Below are positions 9,107 through 17,752 of a stretch of DNA of 64,000 nucleotides, piece after piece. Location: contig CAYWPC010000008.1 in NCBI GenBank assembly GCA_964460075.1, positions 1 to 64,000 of the forward strand, written 5' to 3'. Origin of the DNA: JAMBLL01 sp964460075. GTDB taxonomy: Bacteria; Actinomycetota; Acidimicrobiia; Spongiisociales; UBA5794. Position 1 is the first letter of the stretch; the number at the start of each line of letters is the position of its first letter. Made by a program: the position numbers and the translations under genes. The notes beneath the pieces were generated by a model, which worked only from the letters and a program-made list of their open reading frames with translations, searched no databases and was not told the origin of the DNA.

Positions 9107-9388
9107 TCAAGATGCCTTTCGGCGGTCCCTGTCACGAATACGGCGACGCATCCTTCGACGTTCCCCCTCGTCGAGGCCGCCCCACACGCCTGCACCCTGA
9201 TTCGTCGCAAGGGCGTACTGCAAGCACGTCTGGAGAACAGGGCAGTCGGCACAGATCGTCTTAGCGGCCGCGGAGGCTACATCCTCCTCCGAGTCCGGAA
9301 AGAAGACTTGGCTATCGACGCCATTGCAGGCAGCCTGATCTCTCCAACTGACATCTGGCTCCAACATGAGGTCGGTCAACGTAAGCAC
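9107..9388 (-). CDS. WhiB-family iron-sulfur transcription factor
   Basis: 93 aa WhiB-like protein. The four cluster-binding cysteines are C21, C46, C49 and C55 (numbered from the GTG), in the order C, then CADC, then C, followed by the turn motif GVWGG (67-71) and a very basic tail (RRRMRRRIRDRDRRK) for DNA contact. WhiB proteins bind a [4Fe-4S] cluster and usually partner the primary sigma factor; they are restricted to actinobacteria and their phages, so this is a strong lineage marker. GTG at 9388 has GGAGAGAAAG upstream; an ATG at 9367 is an alternative. Subfamily is not assigned with confidence, though the length and motif order look like WhiB1/WhiB2-type proteins. Confidence 0.93.
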   Translation of the reverse strand: MLTLTDLMLEPDVSWRDQAACNGVDSQVFFPDSEEDVASAAAKTICADCPVLQTCLQYALATNQGAGVWGGLDEGERRRMRRRIRDRDRRKAS

Positions 9389-9467
9389 ACTCAATCTTTC
9401 TCTCCGAATCCGTATAACGACATCGGACCCCTCCCTGTTCCAGCTTTCTTGCAAATCCTGCTGACTG

Positions 9468-10142
9468 TTACAGCAGGCTCGACGTTCCAGACCCGGACTT
9501 GGTGTCATCATGACTCCATGTCACATCCGACTCAACCGAGATAACCCCCTCAACTCGGACAGCAAGCTCCTCCAAAAGTCTGCCTTGAGATCGTGTACCG
9601 ACCCGACCGACCAACTCGACCACACCGTCAGATACCGTGACGCCAACGTGCTGGGAATCGAGCTGAAGAATCCCGACCAAAACGTCGTTGACGATTTCGT
9701 CACGAAGTTGATCGTCGTCCCGAGCAAACGCCCCCATGATGTCGGCACGGGAAATGATCCCCTCAAGCGTGCCATCCGGCATCACGACGGGGAGCCGCTT
9801 GACCTTGAGATCCGTCATCTTGCGTGCAGCCTCGGTGACCGTGCTGCCCCTGTCGATCGTGTGCGGATCGCGGGTCATGGCATCAGCGACAGTGTTCGCC
9901 TGCGTCGAGGGTGGTTCCCCAAGGAAGTTCGCAAGCAGTCGACGGCGCTGCCTGCCCCACGAACGGTTCGCCTCAGCGGTCACGAAATCCGCCTCAGTAA
10001 TGATCCCCACCACTTTGCGTACGTCGTCGACCACAGGAAGGCCACTGATACCGGCGTTCACCATGAGGGTCGCCGCTTCCTTCAAGGGCGCGTCGCCGCC
10101 AATGGTCTTCACGTCTGCTGTCATCACATCGCTGACCTTCAC
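9468..10142 (-). CDS. CBS-pair and BON domain protein
   Basis: 224 aa soluble regulator-like protein: CBS domain 1 (residues about 1-60, VKVSDVMTADVKTIG), CBS domain 2 (about 80-140, VADAMTRDPHTIDRGS, then GIISRADIMGAFAR) and a C-terminal BON domain (about 150-215, VGVTVSDGVVELVGRV). CBS pairs commonly bind adenine nucleotides; BON domains are linked to membranes or phospholipids. The GTG start at 10142 has GAGGAGG seven bases upstream, which decides it against an upstream ATG at 10181. Its 3' end is 79 bases upstream of the whiB start on the same strand, so co-transcription is possible. About 290 bases upstream of it, up to the FHA gene, hold no gene I can recognise. Confidence 0.9.
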   Translation of the reverse strand: MKVSDVMTADVKTIGGDAPLKEAATLMVNAGISGLPVVDDVRKVVGIITEADFVTAEANRSWGRQRRRLLANFLGEPPSTQANTVADAMTRDPHTIDRGSTVTEAARKMTDLKVKRLPVVMPDGTLEGIISRADIMGAFARDDDQLRDEIVNDVLVGILQLDSQHVGVTVSDGVVELVGRVGTRSQGRLLEELAVRVEGVISVESDVTWSHDDTKSGSGTSSLL

Positions 10143-10433
10143 CGGCGATCCTCCTCGCGGATTCGGATAGTTCCAGTGCACAGGCTAGTGGCAGAAGTCG
10201 CGAATCAGAAAAGATCTTGTAACGCATCAACACCCACTGTCTCGGCTCTCACCTCACGGCGATGCTGGCGGTGGTGGCGGGCACGTGCGCCCGGCTCGTA
10301 TCTGCAATAACTCGACGATCGCGTGGCAGTATTCCGCACTCGAGCGATGCTATCCGCACCTTTGCAACGTGCAACGCACAGCGAGCGCTACGCTTCGCAC
10401 CGAGTCCTATCAGAAAGACATCCGGGGGACAAC

Positions 10434-11042
10434 GTGCCATTGAGAGTCACCTATAACGGGAGAGACGAGGTCGTAGGCGACGACGTCACCGCCCTCATCG
10501 GTTCAGACGCGGCATCGACGATTCGCATCGTCAGACCCGGGATCTCGCGACGTCACGCCGTCGTGTCGTATGACGGCACCGGATGGAAGATCGAGGACGC
10601 AGGCAGTAGAAATGGGACGTTCAAGGACGGCCAGCGCGTGCAAGTAGTCACGATCGACGGCACCACGACGGTGTTTCTCGGCCATCCAACAGACGGAGAG
10701 TCACTCGCCCTCACGCCGATAGCGGAACCCGCAAGTTCCTCGTCACAAGACGGGGTAGATGCCGACATCCAGAGCGAAGTTGATGCCTTCATGCTCCCAA
10801 CCCCACCACCAGCCCCAGCTCCGTCACCCTCAAGATCCCGACGGGTGCCCACGAGCGCACCGACCACATCACGGGTATCGAACAGCCCAAGTGCGACCAG
10901 CGCGGAACTCGCCGCGTTGACGGCCGCTCTGCGAGATCAGATACGCTCGGTGAAGGGTCTCACCTGGTCGGTGTGGGCAATGATCGCCGTCACAGCCGCA
11001 CTCGCCGTGATGACGCTCTTCGTGGGCATTATCGCCAAGTAA
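10434..11042 (+). CDS. FHA-domain protein with C-terminal membrane anchor
   Basis: 202 aa. An N-terminal forkhead-associated domain (about residues 5-95) is shown by RPGISRRHAVVSYDG and DAGSRNGTFKDG, the phosphothreonine-binding loops. A Pro/Ser-rich linker follows (TPPPAPAPSPS), then a C-terminal hydrophobic helix (about 178-200, SVWAMIAVTAALAVMTLFVG). It probably docks a Ser/Thr-phosphorylated partner at the membrane; no kinase gene is adjacent. Start GTG at 10434 follows GGGGGAC. It is convergent with the PAC2 gene, 16 bases apart. Confidence 0.87.
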   Translation: MPLRVTYNGRDEVVGDDVTALIGSDAASTIRIVRPGISRRHAVVSYDGTGWKIEDAGSRNGTFKDGQRVQVVTIDGTTTVFLGHPTDGESLALTPIAEPASSSSQDGVDADIQSEVDAFMLPTPPPAPAPSPSRSRRVPTSAPTTSRVSNSPSATSAELAALTAALRDQIRSVKGLTWSVWAMIAVTAALAVMTLFVGIIAK

Positions 11043-11058
11043 AGATCAGAGATTCGCC

Positions 11059-11910
11059 TCAGACACCGTCTTCAGTGTCCTGAAGATACTTCGCAACCTC
11101 CGCGGCGATCTCGTCCGCCGTCGGCAGATCGTCCGGGATCGTCGAAGTCGTGCCGACACTCAACTCGAGGCCCTCAACGAACTCTCTCGCGTCGGCTCGC
11201 CGTTCGAGGATCTCGTCGAGCCTCGCAATCTGATTCTCGGCCTGGTCCTCGAGTTCGGCGAGTTCGAACGTGATACCGAGTTGCCCCGCCGCCTTCCGAA
11301 GGAGCGAAACGATCGCGGGGTTGTACGGACGACCGACGTATTGGGGGACCTGGGCCCAGTAGCCGATCGCTGGGACACCTACCTCCTCGATCGCTGCACG
11401 AAACACCGTGCCTGCCGACGCTGGCACAACAATCTCATCCATCAACATCTCATCGCCACCAAGGAGCAACCGTGAATCCGACGACGTGCAAAATACAGAC
11501 GTTGTCCTGGCATGCCGAACAGGAGAAGGGACAGCACCGATCGTTACCAGGTGCGACACGCCGAGCACACCGACAAGCTCACTGAGCGCGTCGCACAGTT
11601 GTGACCACGCGTAATCTGGTTCACTTCCAACCATCACGAGCACATCGCGGCCAGAAGGTCGAATGTGGACAATGTCCATCCTCGGCCAGGTCAGCGAGAT
11701 CATCTCCCCTGAGGAGAACCGCAGCAGTGGCCGATTCGAGCGGTAGTCGAACACGGCATCTGGATCGAACGAAACGACCGTGTCACCGTCGAGAGCGAGC
11801 CAGTCCGCCGCGTCGCTCGCCGCCGAGGCTGCGTCGCCCCAACCCGCCAGGCCCAAGATCAGCACAGGGTCATCCATCGGGGGCAACGGGGAGAGCGAAT
11901 AAAGGGCCAT
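11059..11910 (-). CDS. PAC2 family protein (proteasome assembly chaperone-like)
   Basis: 283 aa PAC2 (PF09754-type) protein. Seen: VLILGLAGWGDAASAASDAADWL near the N-terminus, the middle segment GVSHLVTIGAVPSPVRHART, and YVGRPYNPAIVSLLRKAA, with an acidic helical C-terminus (QAENQIARLDEILERRADA). The eukaryotic PAC2 family assists 20S proteasome assembly; the actinobacterial homologs are conserved but uncharacterised. It lies 42 bases downstream of the bacterial proteasome activator gene on the same strand, presumably one transcript, which supports a proteasome-linked role (inference). Confidence 0.85.
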   Translation of the reverse strand: MALYSLSPLPPMDDPVLILGLAGWGDAASAASDAADWLALDGDTVVSFDPDAVFDYRSNRPLLRFSSGEMISLTWPRMDIVHIRPSGRDVLVMVGSEPDYAWSQLCDALSELVGVLGVSHLVTIGAVPSPVRHARTTSVFCTSSDSRLLLGGDEMLMDEIVVPASAGTVFRAAIEEVGVPAIGYWAQVPQYVGRPYNPAIVSLLRKAAGQLGITFELAELEDQAENQIARLDEILERRADAREFVEGLELSVGTTSTIPDDLPTADEIAAEVAKYLQDTEDGV

Positions 11911-11952
11911 GCGTGCAGGATACCGAACGCAGACGGCGGCTACCGCGCTCGG

Positions 11953-12441
11953 CTACAAATACAGTCCGCTGCCGCTTGCTTCAGCACCGCCCTCGATGGC
12001 TCTACGCTGTCGCATTCGCTCGAGTTGTGAGGATGCTGCCATCTGCTGAGAGATGAGCGACGCCTGAATGCCGTGGAACAAGCCTTCGAGCCATCCGACA
12101 AGCTGCGCCTGAGCAATACGCAATTCCGCCTCGGTTGGGGTGGCATCGCCGATCGGGATGAAAACCGCGTCGAGTTCCTCGACGAGATCGTCCGAAAGCA
12201 CGTCCTTGAGCTCCTCAAGCGAGCGGTCGTAAATCGACAACAACCGCACCCTTCCTGCATCGTCGAGGGGCGCCTCACGAACCTCGTCGAGCATTGCTCG
12301 GGTCATCGACGCAATTCGTATGAGCTTCGACGGTTCGGAGACCGACGGCTGTACCCGCTCCGGTTCCTGAGACGCGTTCTCGTCGACAACGACCTCGGGG
12401 GTGACTGGTTCGCTGACCGCAGACGTGGATTGAGACTCCAT
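11953..12441 (-). CDS. bpa: Bacterial proteasome activator Bpa/PafE
   Basis: 162 aa. A disordered acidic N-terminus (about 1-38) precedes a helical core (39-150) with the family pattern LIRIASMTRAMLDEVREAPLD, RLLSIYDRSLEELKDVLSDDLVEEL and AELRIAQAQLVGWLEGLFHGIQ. The protein ends in GSGLYL, matching the C-terminal GxYL tail that docks in the alpha-ring pockets of the 20S proteasome. Bpa forms a dodecameric ring that opens the gate without ATP, allowing degradation of unfolded proteins. No proteasome subunit genes are in the window. ATG at 12441 has no strong ribosome-binding site; the divergent penicillin acylase gene starts about 50 bases away. Confidence 0.92.
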   Translation of the reverse strand: MESQSTSAVSEPVTPEVVVDENASQEPERVQPSVSEPSKLIRIASMTRAMLDEVREAPLDDAGRVRLLSIYDRSLEELKDVLSDDLVEELDAVFIPIGDATPTEAELRIAQAQLVGWLEGLFHGIQASLISQQMAASSQLERMRQRRAIEGGAEASGSGLYL

Positions 12442-12492
12442 ATGGGAAGCATACGACGCCTTCCGGCGTGTCGGAACCGGTACGATGCAACG

Positions 12493-15072
12493 ATGAGCGA
12501 AATCGAATCACCACAGCCGGTCGCAAAGAAGTCCAGATTGCGCTCGGCTCTCAAGAAGCTCCTCTGGGCTGTGCTGGCACTGATTGTCGTCCTCGTGATC
12601 TCCGGCTGGGTCTTCGCCAGATACTCCGTCAGCAGAGCCCTCCCTCAGACCAGCGGAACAGTCGAACTCGAGGGCCTCACAGGCGAAGTTGAGGTAATAC
12701 GCGATTCGATGGGTATCCCCCACATCTACGCGAACACGCTCGAGGATCTGTTCATGGCACAGGGGTACGTCCATGCCCAGGACCGATTCTACCAAATGGA
12801 CTTCTGGAGAAAGATTTCCTACGGCGAGCTGTCCTCGATGTTCGGAAGCAGCCAACTCGAAACCGACACGTTCATCCGAACACTCGGCTGGGGTCGACTC
12901 GCCGAGGCCCAATACGAGCAGGAGACCGCAGACAACCGCGCACTCCTCGACGCGTACGCACAAGGCGTCAACGCCTACCTAGCAACACAATCTCCCTCCG
13001 AGCTCAGCTTCGAGTATTCGATTCTCGAGCTCTCGAACCGCACCTACACACCCGAACCTTGGACCGGGGCGCAGTCGCTTGCTTGGGGGAAAGTGATGGC
13101 ATGGGATCTCGGAGGCAACAGCGGCGCCGAGATTGAGCGGGCCCTCGCACTTGCATCATTGCCCCCCGACCGTGTCGCTCAGATATTTCCTCCGTACCCG
13201 GGAGATCGGAATCCATACATCGTCGACAATGCGGATGCTGCGGCAATGGGGACACCCGTCCAGATACAGGTACCGCTGAACTCGACGGTCGCGTTGTCTT
13301 CGGCCGGTGCAGCCATCGATGCGCTCAATCGAATCACAGGCGGGGGAAACGACACGGGGATCGGATCGAACTCGTGGGTAGTCAGCGGAGATCGCACCCC
13401 GACAGGTGCACCCTTCCTCATGAACGACCCACACCTCTCGAGCCAGATGCCGTCAATCTGGTACCAAGTCGGTTTGCATTGTCGATCCGTCACAGACGAA
13501 TGCCCCATCGACGTTGCCGGGTTCTCGTTCGCAGGCGTACCAGGCGTCGTCATCGGACACAACGCAGACATTGCATGGGGATTCACCAACGTCGGACCAG
13601 ACGTTCAAGACCTCTACATCGAGAAGATCAACCCAGACAACCCGAACCAGTACGAGGTAAATGGCCAATGGGTTGACATGGAGGTTCGAACGGAAACGAT
13701 CGAGATCGCCGGTGGCGACACCAAGGACATCACCATTCGCTCGACACGGCACGGCCCAATCATCTCTGGCATCTACGAGCCGCTCGACGACTTCGACTCG
13801 GCTGGCATCGACCTTCCCTCGCCCTACGCCGTCGCCTTCAGATGGACGGGACTCGACGAGGTGCCGTCGGTGGTCGGCCCCATCCTCGGCATCAACCAGG
13901 CACGCAACTTCGACGACTTTCGTGAAGCTGCGTTGCTCTTCGCCGTCCCTTCACAGAACCTTCTCTACGCCGATGTTGATGGGAACATCGGCTACCAGAT
14001 GCCTGGCAACATACCCATCCGCGCCAACGGCGACGGCACCTTGCCTGTACCGGGCTGGACTGACGAATACGAGTGGACAGGCTTCATCCCGTACGACGAG
14101 CTCCCTGCGGTGCTCAATCCAGAATCGGGATACATCGTGACGGCGAACAACGCCGTCATCGACGACGCGTATCCGTACTTGATCACGAAAGACTGGGACT
14201 ACGGATTCCGGGCACGACGCATCGTCGACCTCGTGACATCCAACTTCGGTATCGGGCTCGAAGACCAGGCAACGATTCAGTTCGACAGCTACGACCTCAA
14301 CGCTCAGAGGATCATCCCCTTCCTGGAAACCGCGATGAGTGCGACGAACAGCCAGGATCTCAGTGACCAAGAATCTGATGCCTTGGATGCGCTGTCGAAG
14401 TGGGACAGGCAAAACTTTGCTGGCAGCACCGGTGCAGCGGTGTGGAACGTGACGTGGCGAAACCTGCTCGCCGCCACATTCCAGGACGAACTGCCGGAAC
14501 AGGTGTGGCCCGAGGGGAACTCTCGTTGGTTCGAGGTGGTATCGAATCTGCTCGACGTCGACAACGATCTGTTCTGGGACGACGTGACAACGCCACAGAG
14601 AGAGACAAGGGACGACATCCTCGTCGATTCCTTCCTATCTGCCGTTGCCGAGTTGGACGACCTACTCGGCGGTGATGTGTCATCGTGGACGTGGGGCGAC
14701 ATCCATACGATCACCTTCGTCAACCAGACGCTGGGGAAATCCGGTATCGGCCTCATCGAGAATCGCTTCAACCGGGGCCCCTTCCCTGCGAGTGGCTCCA
14801 AGAGCGTCATCAACGCTGTCGGGTGGACCGCAACAGAGGGCTATGAGGTTGATTGGCTCCCATCGATGCGAATGCTCGTCGACCTTGGCGACCTAACGAA
14901 GTCGAGAGCGATTCACACGACGGGCCAATCAGGCCACATCGGAAGCGATCACTACGACGACATGATTCCGCTGTGGCTCAACGGCGAGACCGTCCCCTTC
15001 CTTTGGGAGAGAGCAGACGTCGAAGCCGATGCGGAGGCACGGCTCATCCTCGAGCCCTCAAGACAGGACTAG
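12493..15072 (+). CDS. Penicillin acylase family N-terminal nucleophile hydrolase
   Basis: 859 aa, the family's usual length. A membrane helix (about 22-41, KLLWAVLALIVVLVISGWVF) anchors or exports it. The alpha-chain region begins with GEVEVIRDSMGIPHIYA and AQGYVHAQDRFYQMD. The autocatalytic site is G-S-N-S-W with Ser292 as the new N-terminal nucleophile, followed by NDPHLS. The family hydrolyses amide bonds in beta-lactams, acyl-homoserine lactones and other N-acyl compounds after self-cleavage into two chains; the natural substrate here is unknown. ATG at 12493 fits the N-terminal anchor. Its stop overlaps the convergent molybdoenzyme gene by four bases. Confidence 0.93.
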   Translation: MSEIESPQPVAKKSRLRSALKKLLWAVLALIVVLVISGWVFARYSVSRALPQTSGTVELEGLTGEVEVIRDSMGIPHIYANTLEDLFMAQGYVHAQDRFYQMDFWRKISYGELSSMFGSSQLETDTFIRTLGWGRLAEAQYEQETADNRALLDAYAQGVNAYLATQSPSELSFEYSILELSNRTYTPEPWTGAQSLAWGKVMAWDLGGNSGAEIERALALASLPPDRVAQIFPPYPGDRNPYIVDNADAAAMGTPVQIQVPLNSTVALSSAGAAIDALNRITGGGNDTGIGSNSWVVSGDRTPTGAPFLMNDPHLSSQMPSIWYQVGLHCRSVTDECPIDVAGFSFAGVPGVVIGHNADIAWGFTNVGPDVQDLYIEKINPDNPNQYEVNGQWVDMEVRTETIEIAGGDTKDITIRSTRHGPIISGIYEPLDDFDSAGIDLPSPYAVAFRWTGLDEVPSVVGPILGINQARNFDDFREAALLFAVPSQNLLYADVDGNIGYQMPGNIPIRANGDGTLPVPGWTDEYEWTGFIPYDELPAVLNPESGYIVTANNAVIDDAYPYLITKDWDYGFRARRIVDLVTSNFGIGLEDQATIQFDSYDLNAQRIIPFLETAMSATNSQDLSDQESDALDALSKWDRQNFAGSTGAAVWNVTWRNLLAATFQDELPEQVWPEGNSRWFEVVSNLLDVDNDLFWDDVTTPQRETRDDILVDSFLSAVAELDDLLGGDVSSWTWGDIHTITFVNQTLGKSGIGLIENRFNRGPFPASGSKSVINAVGWTATEGYEVDWLPSMRMLVDLGDLTKSRAIHTTGQSGHIGSDHYDDMIPLWLNGETVPFLWERADVEADAEARLILEPSRQD

Positions 15073-16625
15073 GAGCTAGCCGCTTCGACCTTGACACGGA
15101 TCGTGTGCCAGCCCTCGGCACCGTTCGGTCGCGGCGGAACCTCTCGCTCGGTCTGCGTGTAGCCGGTCGCGTCGGTGGCTCGAACAGAGATGATGTGCTC
15201 ACCAACCGGAAGCTCAGTGTCAAGCTTCCATTGAATCCACGAATTTGCTGAGAGAGGATCCGTCAGCTCGGCAAACTGCCACGGCCCTCCATCGATGCGA
15301 ACCTCGACGAGTTCGACACCTCTCGTCGGCGCCCAGGCAACGCCACCCAACGTGAAAGGACCAGCCTCGAGTCTTGAGCGGTGAGCCGGGCGATCGATGC
15401 GTGACTGTGTCTTGATGGGGCCCTCCTTGGACCAGCCGCGAGGGATCCAGTATCCGTCAAAGGCGTCCCATGTCGTCGCTTCGATCTCGGTGAGCCACTT
15501 GGTTGCAGACACATACCCATACAGTCCGGGGACCACGAGGCGGGCAGGGAAACCGTGGCTGGCTGGCAGAACCTCACGGTTCATCCCTATGACGACCATC
15601 GCATCCCGATCGTCGAAGGCGTATTCCGTGGGGAAACCCGCCGTGAATCCGTCGATCGATCGGCCAACGATCTGATCGGCCCCTGGTTGCACCCGAGCCA
15701 TGTCGAGGACGTCACGAAGAAACACACCGGTCCACAACGCGTTGCCGACGAGGTCGTCACCGACTTGGTTGGACACGCACGAAAGTGTCGCATATCTCTC
15801 GACGAGTGGCATCGAAGCAATGTCGTCGTAGCCAAGCACGACCTCGCTATCAACCATTCCCTTGATCGTCAGCGTCCATTCCGCCGGGTCGATCGCTGGC
15901 ACCACGAGGGCGGTGTCGATGCGGAAGAAGGCTGCATTGCCGACAACGATCGAAGCTACACCAGGCAGCCGGAAATCGTTGGCAACGGTTGGGTCGAACT
16001 GAATCTCCACGGGTTCGGGAAGGGTCAATGCTTCGCGCTGCGCCTCGGCTCGGCCGCGGATTCTCCCACGTCCGACACCGATCGTCAGCACAGTCACCGT
16101 CACTGCTCCGGCGAGCCCCAGCATCAGGCGCCTTCGCGAGATATCTGCGACGTCGCTGTCCGTGATGCTGCGCCTCTCGACGTCCACCCACGTCGCGATG
16201 CCGAACCATGTGGCAATGCCGAAGCCCATCGAAACCATGGTCGAGGCGACCGTCGGCAGACCAGAGGCACCGGGCTGAGTCATCTGTGCCGCTATACCGA
16301 GGGCGCCAGCTGCGAGAAAGCCCGCGATGATTGGCAGTGGTCTGCCGATGGATGCTTTACCGAGAAACCATCCGATCAAGAGCGAAACGATGAAGATGCC
16401 AACGGCGAGGACCGCCTTGTCCGAGGTGCCGAATGCCGCGATGGCGTAGGACTTGAGCCACGCCGGCGAGCCGTCGATCACGTACCCACCGATCGATGAA
16501 ATCGCAGAGGGCACAGCATCCGACATGCCGGCGAACAATTCTGTTGCACCAAGAGCCACGGACACACCTGCAACGCCGATCCAGCCTGATCGTCGCTTCG
16601 CCCCGTAACGCTGGTCGGTCGCCAT
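15069..16625 (-). CDS. Membrane-anchored molybdopterin oxidoreductase (sulfite oxidase family)
   Basis: 518 aa from the preferred ATG. The N-terminal 200 residues carry about five hydrophobic helices (GWIGVAGVSVALGATELFAG and others) ending at a twin-Arg-like SRRRLMLGLAG segment. The sulfite-oxidase-type Mo-cofactor domain follows (about 205-400) with the molybdenum ligand Cys283 in TLSCVSNQ, and then FPARLVVPGLYGYVSATKW. A C-terminal dimerisation/Ig-like domain ends it (VEVRIDGGPWQFAEL). The substrate is unknown; such proteins are often misnamed sulfite oxidases. The frame stays open to a GTG at 16709, but no ribosome-binding site supports the longer form. Confidence 0.88.
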   Translation of the reverse strand: MATDQRYGAKRRSGWIGVAGVSVALGATELFAGMSDAVPSAISSIGGYVIDGSPAWLKSYAIAAFGTSDKAVLAVGIFIVSLLIGWFLGKASIGRPLPIIAGFLAAGALGIAAQMTQPGASGLPTVASTMVSMGFGIATWFGIATWVDVERRSITDSDVADISRRRLMLGLAGAVTVTVLTIGVGRGRIRGRAEAQREALTLPEPVEIQFDPTVANDFRLPGVASIVVGNAAFFRIDTALVVPAIDPAEWTLTIKGMVDSEVVLGYDDIASMPLVERYATLSCVSNQVGDDLVGNALWTGVFLRDVLDMARVQPGADQIVGRSIDGFTAGFPTEYAFDDRDAMVVIGMNREVLPASHGFPARLVVPGLYGYVSATKWLTEIEATTWDAFDGYWIPRGWSKEGPIKTQSRIDRPAHRSRLEAGPFTLGGVAWAPTRGVELVEVRIDGGPWQFAELTDPLSANSWIQWKLDTELPVGEHIISVRATDATGYTQTEREVPPRPNGAEGWHTIRVKVEAASS

Positions 16626-16738
16626 AGGCTCATTGAACCTCACGCGCAGGTGAATCGTTCCCATATCAACCGAATTGGCGACGAGTTCATGGAATGGCAA
16701 TGACTCCACGGCTCATATGGAGAGAGAGAAATCAGTAC

Positions 16739-17671
16739 TTACACAGACAACAAGGCGTATCCGACGAACAACGCGATCAGCACGAGACCTTCCAGCCTGG
16801 TTATTCGCTGTGACGTGAGCGCGAACACTCCGGCGAAGAGCGCCGTTGCGACCATCATCCCAATCAACCACGGACTTGACGCTTCGAGCGTTCCGGGACC
16901 TGCGACGATCGCGAGCCCCGCAACACCGAGCGAATTGAACATGTTCGATCCGAGTACGTTTCCTAGGACAAGATCCGACTGGCGTCTCCGCGCAGCGGCA
17001 ACGGCGGCAGCGAGCTCGGGGAGGCTCGTGCCGACACCCGTGATCAAGCCCATGAACACCACAGACAAACCGAAGCTCGTTCCGATCCCCTCCACACCAA
17101 ATAGCATCATCCGGCCGGCAACAACCGTGGCTACGAGGGCCACCAGTCCGTAGATCGCTTCCAACCACACACGGTCAGGATCGACTTCGACCTCGCTCAG
17201 TTCCCCCGTCGGGTCGGCCGAGCCGCTCCGAGCCCACCGGATCAAGAGCGCCATCGCCACTGCCATCCCCCCGAGCAAAACGATGCCCTCAACCCTCGAA
17301 AGCGTTTCGAGAAGAAGAACTCCCGCAAGGCCCACGACAGCCGTCAGCATCAGCAACCCTTCTCGCTTGGTGACAGCTCGGCTTGTGGAGACAGTCGCAA
17401 TGATGGCGGCGACACCAAGAACCAACGTCAGGTTTGCCGTGTTGGACGCAACGACGTTGCTCATTGCCAAGTCGAGATTGCCCTGCGTCGAAGCAACGGC
17501 GGACACAACAAATTCGGGAACGGACGTTCCGAATCCCACGATGACGGCCCCGATGATGATGGTCGACACATCGAGTGCCTTCGCGATGCGGACGGCAGCC
17601 AAAACGAGGCGGTCCGCAGCAACGATCAGTATCGCAAGACCTGCCACCAGATTGAGAATGTCAATGCCCAA
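16739..17671 (-). CDS. Sodium/calcium exchanger family protein (CaCA, YrbG-like)
   Basis: 310 aa with about ten hydrophobic segments and the two inverted alpha-repeats of the family: GFGTSVPEFVVSAVAS with SNVVASNTANL (first repeat, about 47-80) and GVGTSLPELAAAVAAARR with GNVLGSNMFN (second repeat, about 212-245). The acidic residues in GTSVPE and GTSLPE bind cation. It would exchange Ca2+ for Na+ or H+ across the membrane. The first repeat has SNVVASN where GNVxGSN is more usual. The TTG start at 17671 is supported by GGAGG seven bases upstream. The NhaA antiporter gene is divergent next to it, making a cation-transport pair. Confidence 0.9.
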   Translation of the reverse strand: MGIDILNLVAGLAILIVAADRLVLAAVRIAKALDVSTIIIGAVIVGFGTSVPEFVVSAVASTQGNLDLAMSNVVASNTANLTLVLGVAAIIATVSTSRAVTKREGLLMLTAVVGLAGVLLLETLSRVEGIVLLGGMAVAMALLIRWARSGSADPTGELSEVEVDPDRVWLEAIYGLVALVATVVAGRMMLFGVEGIGTSFGLSVVFMGLITGVGTSLPELAAAVAAARRRQSDLVLGNVLGSNMFNSLGVAGLAIVAGPGTLEASSPWLIGMMVATALFAGVFALTSQRITRLEGLVLIALFVGYALLSV

Positions 17672-17752
17672 GCCGTACCTCCGAACAGTGCCGATGGTAA
17701 CGAAAGACGGTCCGCCCTAGCTCAACCCTGCATCTCACTAGGATTCTCGCTC

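Noticed and set aside
10143..10433. Gene or RNA in the 290-base gap between the CBS-BON and FHA genes
   Set aside because: No tRNA cloverleaf, riboswitch motif or credible reading frame seen; probably the divergent promoter region.
15069..16709. Calling the molybdoenzyme a true sulfite oxidase
   Set aside because: Only the fold and the Mo-binding Cys are visible; many membrane-anchored relatives have other or unknown substrates.
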